NCBI GenBank assembly: GCA_035560415.1
Contig: DATMZG010000049.1
Location: forward strand, 1 to 24,952
Origin: DATMXT01 sp035560415
GTDB lineage: Bacteria; Bacillota; Clostridia; Oscillospirales; Feifaniaceae
Length of the DNA stretch: 24,952 nucleotides
Direction of reading: 5' to 3'
Below the pieces are notes generated by a model. The model was not told the DNA's origin. It did no database searches and saw nothing but the letters and a program-made list of their open reading frames with translations. Position 1 is the first letter of the stretch; every line of letters begins with the position of its first letter. This document shows positions 20,273 through 24,952 of this stretch, one piece after another. The translations under genes were made by a program, and so were the position numbers.

Positions 20273-20716
20273 ATGCAGCAAATCGAAGTCGGAGCTGTCC
20301 TCGAGGGCAGAGTCACAAGCATCACCAAATTCGGAGCCTTTGTTGCGCTTCCGGAAAACAAGACCGGAATGGTGCACATTTCGGAGGTCTCCACGTCTTT
20401 CGTGCGGGATATCTCCGAGCACCTGCAAGAGCAGCAGACAATAAAGGTGAAGGTCATCGGCATTGACCAAAACGGGCGAATCAACCTCTCAATCAAGCAG
20501 CTTGAGGGGCCGCCGCCCGCGCAGGACCGGCAGCAAAAACCCCAGCGAACCCGCCGTTCGCAGGTTGGCTGGCAGCCCAAGCCCACGGCTCAGCCGACCA
20601 CCTTTGAAGAGATGATGAACAAGTTCAAGCAGGACAGCGACGACAAAATATCCTCCATCAAGCGGGGGGTCGAAGCCAAGCGCGGCTCGGGCTCCCGCAG
20701 GGGCGGAAAATATTGA
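20273..20716 (+). CDS. S1-domain RNA-binding protein (YabR-like)
   Basis: A 147-residue protein. Residues 1-75 are one S1 OB-fold: VGAVLEGRVTSITKFGAFVAL, then MVHISEVS and VKVIGIDQNGRINLSIKQL. The rest is a basic, Gln/Pro/Arg-rich tail ending in a Gly-Arg-rich patch, probably disordered and RNA-binding. It corresponds to B. subtilis YabR by domain and position after divIC. AAGGAGACATAGC precedes the ATG. Confidence 0.88.
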   Translation: MQQIEVGAVLEGRVTSITKFGAFVALPENKTGMVHISEVSTSFVRDISEHLQEQQTIKVKVIGIDQNGRINLSIKQLEGPPPAQDRQQKPQRTRRSQVGWQPKPTAQPTTFEEMMNKFKQDSDDKISSIKRGVEAKRGSGSRRGGKY

Positions 20717-20722
20717 GACATG

Positions 20723-20754
20723 AAAAGCTCCCCGCAAAAGCGGGGAGCTTTTTT
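20723..20754. terminator. Terminator between YabR-like gene and rRNA methyltransferase
   Basis: A perfect 13-bp stem (20723-20735 with 20740-20752), loop AAAA, ending in six T. A-rich left flank makes it usable in both directions for these convergent genes. Confidence 0.92.
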
Positions 20755-20765
20755 GTGTCTATACA

Positions 20766-21896
20766 TCAGCCTTTGCCGCGGGGCTTAAAGAACTGATAAA
20801 AGTCGCACTTGATCATGCCGTTGTACATCTTGCGCTTGTTGTCGGCCCGCCGCCCGTAGAAACGCTCGAACTCCTCGTGGGAGGTGATGACGCCGACCCG
20901 CCACCCGTCAAGCTTTGAGAAGGCGTGGCCCATGTCGGCGTAGAGCGCCTCGCAGGCCTTGGCCTCGCTCATGCGCTCGCCGTAAGGCGGGTTGCAGATG
21001 AGAAGGCCGCCCGGAATTCCGGGATTGAATGCCCGCGCATCGCCCTGCGTCACCGTGATGAGCGCCTCGACGCCGGCCTTTTTGGCGTTGCGCTTTGTCA
21101 GCTCGCACATCTCGGGGTCGATGTCGGAGGCCAGAATGACGTTCTCGGGCGGGTGGATTTCGGCCGCGGCCTCCTGCCGAACACTCCGCGTGTCGACGCC
21201 TGACATAAAGCCGTAGGACTCATAGGCAAACTGGCGGGTGAGCCCGGGGGCCTGGCCGGTCGCCCGCAGGGCCGCCTCAATGACGATAGTGCCGGAGCCG
21301 CACATGGGGTCGGCAAAGGGCTCTCGGCCGCGGTAGCGCATCTGGCGCAGCATGGCGGCGGCCAGCGTCTCCCGGATGGGGGCGGCGTTGCCCTCGGCCC
21401 GGTATCCCCGCTTGTGCAGCGGGAAGCCCGTCGTGTCGAGCATGATGGCGACCGTGTCTTTCATGATGAGAAACTCCACGGTCACAGCCCCGCCCGTCTC
21501 AGGCAGCCGCACAAGTCCGTAGGCCGCCGAAAGCCGGTCGACAATGGCCTTTTTAATGATGCGCTGACAGTCGGGGACGCTGTGCAGCCGCGATTTGAGG
21601 GCGTGTCCCGAGACCGGGAAAGCGTCGTTTCTCCCGATGTAGTCGGCCCACGGAATGGCCTTGACCCCCTGATAGAGCGCCTCGAAGTCGAGCGCCTGAA
21701 ACTCCGCCAGCCGGATGAGCACCCGCTCGGCGCAGGCGAGGCCCACATTGGCCCTGGCCGCCGCCTCAAGGTCTCCTTCGAAGCAAACTCTGCCGTCGGT
21801 GACCGAGGTGATCTCATATCCGAGGCTGTAGACCTCGTCTTTGACAAAGCTCTCAAGACCGAAAAGGCAGGGGGCGACGAAGATGAACTTGTCCAT
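20766..21896 (-). CDS. THUMP-domain rRNA methyltransferase (RlmL N-domain/YpsC type)
   Basis: A 376-residue SAM-dependent RNA methyltransferase. The N-terminal ferredoxin-like and THUMP part spans about residues 1-160 (PCLFGLESFVKDEV, FPVSGHALKSRLHS). The Rossmann methyltransferase follows, with HKRGYR, FADPMCGSGT (motif I), ASDIDPEM and the catalytic NPPYGERM. This is the class that makes m2G in 23S rRNA (G2445 in E. coli by the RlmL N-half; YpsC in Bacillus). Start ATG 21896 has AAGGAGCCTCTATGG upstream. It is a single gene between two terminators. Confidence 0.9.
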   Translation of the reverse strand: MDKFIFVAPCLFGLESFVKDEVYSLGYEITSVTDGRVCFEGDLEAAARANVGLACAERVLIRLAEFQALDFEALYQGVKAIPWADYIGRNDAFPVSGHALKSRLHSVPDCQRIIKKAIVDRLSAAYGLVRLPETGGAVTVEFLIMKDTVAIMLDTTGFPLHKRGYRAEGNAAPIRETLAAAMLRQMRYRGREPFADPMCGSGTIVIEAALRATGQAPGLTRQFAYESYGFMSGVDTRSVRQEAAAEIHPPENVILASDIDPEMCELTKRNAKKAGVEALITVTQGDARAFNPGIPGGLLICNPPYGERMSEAKACEALYADMGHAFSKLDGWRVGVITSHEEFERFYGRRADNKRKMYNGMIKCDFYQFFKPRGKG

Positions 21897-21946
21897 AGAG
21901 GCTCCTTTCGTGACGGTGATGGACGTTGTCCGCGCACCATCTTAAA

Positions 21947-21976
21947 AATATTGGACGCCGGAGGGCGTCCAATATT
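21947..21976. terminator. Bidirectional terminator between hpf and the methyltransferase gene
   Basis: AATATTGGACGCC (21947-21959) pairs perfectly with 21964-21976 (13 bp, 4-base loop), with T runs on both strands. On the minus strand it ends hpf transcription. Confidence 0.88.
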
Positions 21977-21988
21977 CTTTTTACCATA

Positions 21989-22010
21989 GCATGTGCCGGG
22001 CATGTGCCGG
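21989..22010. repeat. Tandem 11-base direct repeat
   Basis: GCATGTGCCGG occurs twice in immediate succession (21989-21999 and 22000-22010), in the gap between the hpf stop and the terminator. No function is apparent. Confidence 0.6.
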
Positions 22011-22069
22011 AATGCGCCGTTTTTGAGGCGGCATGAAATATTTTGACGGAGGCTGCGCTAATTTCGCCT

Positions 22070-22579
22070 TTATTCGGTCATAATGAGTCCGTAGCCGCCG
22101 TCCCTGCGGCGGTAGACCACGCTGACACTCTCGGTGGCGATGTCGCGGAAAACGAAAAAGCTGTGACCCAACAAATTCATCTGAAGAATGGCCTCTTCGA
22201 CGTCCATCGGACGGACTTCAAAGCGTTTTTGCTTAATGAGCTCAAAATTGTCCTCGGGGGCAGCGGCCGTTCCGTCAAACGCGCCTATTTTCAAACGTTT
22301 TTCAAGCCGGGTCTTGTGCTTTTCAAGCTGGCGCACGAGACTGTCCACCGCTTTTTCCAGTGAATCGAACATCTCTTCAGACCGGGCGTCTGCCCGGAAG
22401 GTCAACCCGCCTGAGACGACAGTAACCTCTGCAATCTCATCGCTGCGCTGCGTGTAGAGCCGGACGGCAGCCGTTGTATCCGAGGAAAAGTACCGGTCGA
22501 GCTTGCCGAGCTTTTTCTCGATGCGCCGCTCCATGTCATCCGTCAGCCGAAACTTTTTGGTCGTGACCTTGATGTTCAT
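22070..22579 (-). CDS. hpf: Long-form ribosome hibernation promoting factor
   Basis: A 169-residue protein. The N-terminal S30AE domain (MNIKVTTKKFRLTDDMERRI, KLDRYFSS, AEVTVVSGGLTFRADARSEE, YDSL-like FDSLEKAVDSLVRQLEKHK) binds the 30S decoding region. The linker leads to the C-terminal dimerisation domain (FEVRPMDVEEAILQMNLLGH, FFVFRDIATESVSVVYRR), which joins two ribosomes into inactive 100S particles. I choose ATG 22579, with AGGGAG nine bases upstream; a GTG two codons earlier is too close to that site. It has its own consensus promoter and a 5' hairpin. Confidence 0.93.
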   Translation of the reverse strand: MNIKVTTKKFRLTDDMERRIEKKLGKLDRYFSSDTTAAVRLYTQRSDEIAEVTVVSGGLTFRADARSEEMFDSLEKAVDSLVRQLEKHKTRLEKRLKIGAFDGTAAAPEDNFELIKQKRFEVRPMDVEEAILQMNLLGHSFFVFRDIATESVSVVYRRRDGGYGLIMTE

Positions 22580-22606
22580 GAACACACACTCCCTGCTGCA
22601 TAAATT

Positions 22607-22666
22607 AAAGGCATGCCGGGCGTTTGTGAGGATGCCGGGTACGGGAAATACGCCGGCATTGCCTTT
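22607..22666 (-). promoter_or_regulatory. Large stem-loop at the 5' end of hpf mRNA
   Basis: AAAGGCATGCCGG (22607-22619) pairs with CCGGCATTGCCTTT (22653-22666) with one bulged base: a 13-bp stem enclosing about 33 bases. The hpf promoter predicts a start near 22668, so the mRNA would begin almost exactly with this stem. Confidence 0.55.
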
Positions 22667-22674
22667 GATACCTC

Positions 22675-22703
22675 ATCATATCATTTTAGACTAATGATGT
22701 CAA
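22675..22703 (-). promoter_or_regulatory. Sigma-A promoter of hpf
   Basis: Minus-strand TTGACA (22703-22698), 17-base spacer, TATGAT (22680-22675). It gives a 5' leader of roughly 90 bases. Confidence 0.8.
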
Positions 22704-22740
22704 ATAAATCAAAGTTCAAACAATGTTCATCCTTTCCCTA

Positions 22741-22769
22741 TTGACATTTTCCGCACAGACAGGTAAAAT
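22741..22769 (+). promoter_or_regulatory. Sigma-A promoter of groESL
   Basis: TTGACA (22741-22746), 17-base spacer, TAAAAT (22764-22769), directly before the CIRCE element. Confidence 0.85.
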
Positions 22770-22773
22770 ATGC

Positions 22774-22800
22774 TTGGCACTCAGTTACAAGGAGTGCCAA
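22774..22800 (+). promoter_or_regulatory. CIRCE operator (HrcA binding site)
   Basis: TTGGCACTC, a 9-base spacer and GAGTGCCAA form a perfect inverted repeat. It differs from the CIRCE consensus TTAGCACTC-N9-GAGTGCTAA by one symmetric base per arm. It covers the expected transcription start, so HrcA should repress groESL until heat or folding stress. Confidence 0.95.
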
Positions 22801-22832
22801 AATGTTGAATTTACACAACAGGAGGAATAGAA

Positions 22833-23117
22833 ATGAAGGTCAAGCCCCTTTCCGACAAGGTTTTGATCCAGATGGTGGAGGTTGAGGAGACCACAAAGAG
22901 CGGAATAATCCTCACCGGCACAGCCAAGGAGAAACCGCAGGTGGCGCAGGTCGTCGCGGCCGGCCCCGGAGAGACGGTGGACGGCAAACTGGTTCCCATG
23001 ACTGTCAAACCCGGCGAGAAGGTCATCGTCAGCAAATATGCCGGCACCGAGATCAAGGTGGACGGGAAAGACATGCTCATCGTCCGTCAAAACGACATTC
23101 TCGCCATTGTTGAGTAA
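22833..23117 (+). CDS. groES: Co-chaperonin GroES
   Basis: A 94-residue GroES: VKPLSDKVLIQMVEVEETTK, the mobile loop SGIILTGTAKEKPQ that docks on GroEL, VVAAGPG and VIVSKYAGTEIKVDGKDMLIVRQNDILAI. It forms the heptameric lid of the folding chamber. CAGGAGGAATAGAA precedes the ATG. Initiator for the CIRCE-regulated operon; groEL follows after 18 bases. Confidence 0.97.
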   Translation: MKVKPLSDKVLIQMVEVEETTKSGIILTGTAKEKPQVAQVVAAGPGETVDGKLVPMTVKPGEKVIVSKYAGTEIKVDGKDMLIVRQNDILAIVE

Positions 23118-23135
23118 CATAGGAGGAGTAAGAAT

Positions 23136-24773
23136 ATGGCAAAGCAGATCGCATACGGAGAGGAAGCCAGAAAGGCGCTCCAGCGCGGCGTGGATAAGCT
23201 CGCCGACACCGTCAAAGTGACACTGGGCCCCAAGGGCCGCAACGTCGTGCTTGAGCGCAAGTACGGTTCGCCCCTCATCACCAACGACGGCGTCACCATC
23301 GCCAAAGAGATTGAGCTCGAGGACAACCTCGAGAACATGGGTGCCCAGCTCGTCAAGGAAGTCGCCACCAAGACCAACGACGTCGCCGGCGACGGCACCA
23401 CGACCGCGACGCTTCTGGCCCAGGCCATTGTCCGCGAGGGCATGAAGAACGTGGCCGCCGGCGCAAACCCGATGGATTTGAAGCGCGGCATCGCAAAGGC
23501 CGTGGAGACGGCCGTTGCGGCCATCAAAGCGGGCTCGGTTGAAGTCAAGGGCTCGGCCGACATCGCGAGGGTTGGCACCATCTCGGCCAGCGACCCCTAT
23601 ATCGGCGAGCTCATCGCCGACGCCATGAAGAAGGTCACGGGCGACGGCGTCATCACGGTCGAAGAGTCCAAGACCGCCGAGACCTACTCCGAAATCGTCG
23701 AGGGCATGCAGTTTGACCGCGGCTATATCACCCCCTATATGGTCACCGACACCGACAAGATGGAGGCCGTCTTAGACGACGCCGTCATCCTCATCACCGA
23801 CAAGAAAATTTCCTCCGTTCAGGAGATTTTGCCGCTCTTAGAGCAAATTGTGCAGGCCGGCAAGAAGCTGCTCATCGTCGCCGAAGACGTCGAGGGCGAA
23901 GCGCTGTCCACCCTCATTGTCAACCGGCTGCGCGGCACTTTCACCTGCGTCTGCGTCAAGGCCCCCGGCTTTGGCGACCGCCGCACTGAAATGCTGCAGG
24001 ACATCGCGACCCTGACGGGCGGCGAAGTCATCTCCGAGAAGCTCGGATACGAGCTCAAGGAGACCAAGCTGAGCCAACTCGGCCGCGCATCCCAGGTTAA
24101 GGTCTCCAAGGAGAACACCATCATCGTCGGGGGAGCCGGCGCCAAGAAGGACATCTCGGCCCGGGTCGCCCAGATTCGCGCCACGCTTGAGACCACCACT
24201 TCGGAGTTTGACCGCGAGAAGCTCCAGGAGCGCCTTGCAAAGCTTGCGGGCGGCGTTGCCATCCTCCGGGTCGGCGCCGCCACCGAGACCGAAATGAAGG
24301 AGAAGAAGCTCCGCATTGAGGACGCGCTCTCGGCCACCAAGGCGGCCGTTGAAGAGGGCATGGTCGCCGGCGGCGGCACCGCTTTCGTCACCGCCATGCC
24401 GGCCGTCGAGAAGCTGCTCAAATCCAGCGAGGGCGACGTCAAGACGGGCATGGCTATCGTGCTCAAGGCGCTTGAGGAGCCGGTGCGCCAGATTGCCGCA
24501 AACGCCGGGCTCGAGGGCTCGGTCATCCTCCAGGCCATCAAGAAGGCCAAGAGCCCGAGCTTCGGCTTTGACGCCGCCGGCGAGAAGTTCGTCGACATGT
24601 TCGAGGTCGGCATCGTCGACCCGACCAAGGTCACCCGCTCGGCCCTTGAAAACGCCGCTTCGGTCGCCGCCATGATTCTGACGACCGAGTCGCTTGTCGC
24701 CGACAAGCCCGACCCCAAGGCCGACGCCGCCGCAGCCGCGGCAGCCGCCTCCATGGGCCAGGGCATGTATTAA
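23136..24773 (+). CDS. groEL: Chaperonin GroEL
   Basis: A 545-residue group I chaperonin. VTLGPKGRNVVLERKYGSP and NDVAGDGTTTATLLAQ carry the ATP site, including the catalytic Asp of GDGTT. The apical domain spans about residues 190-375, and GGGTAFVTAMPAVEKL and the DPTKVTRSALENAASVAAMIL segment return to the equatorial domain. The tail ends AAAAASMGQGMY, a short alanine-rich stretch instead of long GGM repeats. TAGGAGGAGTAAGAAT precedes the ATG. It is the only groEL in the window and is transcribed with groES. Confidence 0.98.
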   Translation: MAKQIAYGEEARKALQRGVDKLADTVKVTLGPKGRNVVLERKYGSPLITNDGVTIAKEIELEDNLENMGAQLVKEVATKTNDVAGDGTTTATLLAQAIVREGMKNVAAGANPMDLKRGIAKAVETAVAAIKAGSVEVKGSADIARVGTISASDPYIGELIADAMKKVTGDGVITVEESKTAETYSEIVEGMQFDRGYITPYMVTDTDKMEAVLDDAVILITDKKISSVQEILPLLEQIVQAGKKLLIVAEDVEGEALSTLIVNRLRGTFTCVCVKAPGFGDRRTEMLQDIATLTGGEVISEKLGYELKETKLSQLGRASQVKVSKENTIIVGGAGAKKDISARVAQIRATLETTTSEFDREKLQERLAKLAGGVAILRVGAATETEMKEKKLRIEDALSATKAAVEEGMVAGGGTAFVTAMPAVEKLLKSSEGDVKTGMAIVLKALEEPVRQIAANAGLEGSVILQAIKKAKSPSFGFDAAGEKFVDMFEVGIVDPTKVTRSALENAASVAAMILTTESLVADKPDPKADAAAAAAAASMGQGMY

Positions 24774-24844
24774 CCGAAAGCCCGCGAAAACAGGGCGCCC
24801 CAAAAGGCTCGGCTTCACAGGCAATCTTACTGAAAACCAAAAGA

Positions 24845-24940
24845 GAGGCGCCATCCCGCAAGGGATGGCGCCTCAGGCTGTCGATAAAGTTAATTATCGA
24901 CAGCCTGATTTTCTCGGCCTTCCGAAAGGCCCGAGAAAAT
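24845..24940. repeat. Three back-to-back hairpins downstream of groEL
   Basis: Three inverted repeats abut. The first is 24845-24857 with 24862-24874 (13 bp, GCAA tetraloop). The second is 24875-24887 with 24894-24906 (13 bp, AGTTAA loop). The third is 24908-24921 with 24926-24940 (14 bp, one bulged base). Only one base separates the second and third and none the first and second. None is followed by a clear T run, so this is not a simple terminator array. It may be a palindromic repeat element, an mRNA-stabilising structure or a small RNA. Confidence 0.75.
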
Positions 24941-24952
24941 GTGTTTGAAATC

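Noticed and set aside
24875..24906. Pair of inverted DnaA boxes (TTATCGACA) suggesting an origin
   Set aside because: The motif differs from the DnaA consensus TTATNCACA at a key base, there are only two copies, and they form the two arms of one hairpin. No dnaA or dnaN is near.
1..24952. CRISPR arrays, tRNA or rRNA genes, insertion sequences, prophage genes
   Set aside because: I saw no regularly spaced repeats, cloverleaf-like sequences, transposase motifs or phage structural genes.

Overview
The window is GC-rich DNA from a spore-forming member of the Clostridia. Sporulation genes yabP and yabQ, a long-form ribosome hibernation factor, a CIRCE-controlled groESL operon, consensus sigma-A promoters and strong AGGAGG ribosome binding sites all fit this. 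GC-rich codon use together with a 2-oxoacid:ferredoxin oxidoreductase / CoA-transferase block suggests an anaerobic gut fermenter of the Oscillospirales type. The order-level guess is inference; no rRNA gene is present to settle it.

Layout. (1) 1-5579: an operon for ferredoxin-dependent oxidation of 2-oxoacids, probably the branched-chain ones. It holds the end of a gamma subunit, a two-cluster ferredoxin (delta), then two consecutive alpha/beta pairs, followed after 135 bases by a family I CoA-transferase. Together these could turn 2-oxoacids into acyl-CoA plus reduced ferredoxin and then release the acid. (2) 5581-7240: rqcP (ribosome quality control), a terminator, a minus-strand pair of poorly known genes (DUF6530-like and a degenerate GIY-YIG protein) behind a perfect promoter buried in a 51-base palindrome, and a YfcE-type phosphodiesterase. 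(3) 7291-8355: three small unrecognised proteins in one operon. (4) 8365-10957, minus: an EPSP-synthase homologue lacking most catalytic residues, coupled to an M16 peptidase. (5) 11128-12966, minus: a YtrA-type GntR regulator, ABC ATPase and permease in overlapping frames, with an operator over the promoter. (6) 13247-14347: an unrecognised predicted lipoprotein; 14416-15537, minus: a metal-dependent amidohydrolase. (7) 15695-17294: rplM-rpsI with a structured leader, then a GNAT acetyltransferase. (8) 17419-19115: a short-chain dehydrogenase, a class II aldolase and two tiny single-pass membrane proteins too short for ordinary gene finders. (9) 19241-20716: yabP-yabQ, divIC and a YabR-type S1 protein. 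(10) 20766-22579, minus: an rRNA methyltransferase and hpf. (11) 22741-24773: groES-groEL under CIRCE, followed by three back-to-back hairpins.

Most of the window is core genome. The best candidates for new biology are the catalytically stripped AroA homologue, the aldolase-linked microprotein pair, the doubled alpha/beta oxidoreductase genes, the palindrome-controlled DUF6530/GIY-YIG pair, and the small-protein trio. I found no insertion sequence, prophage, tRNA or CRISPR array.
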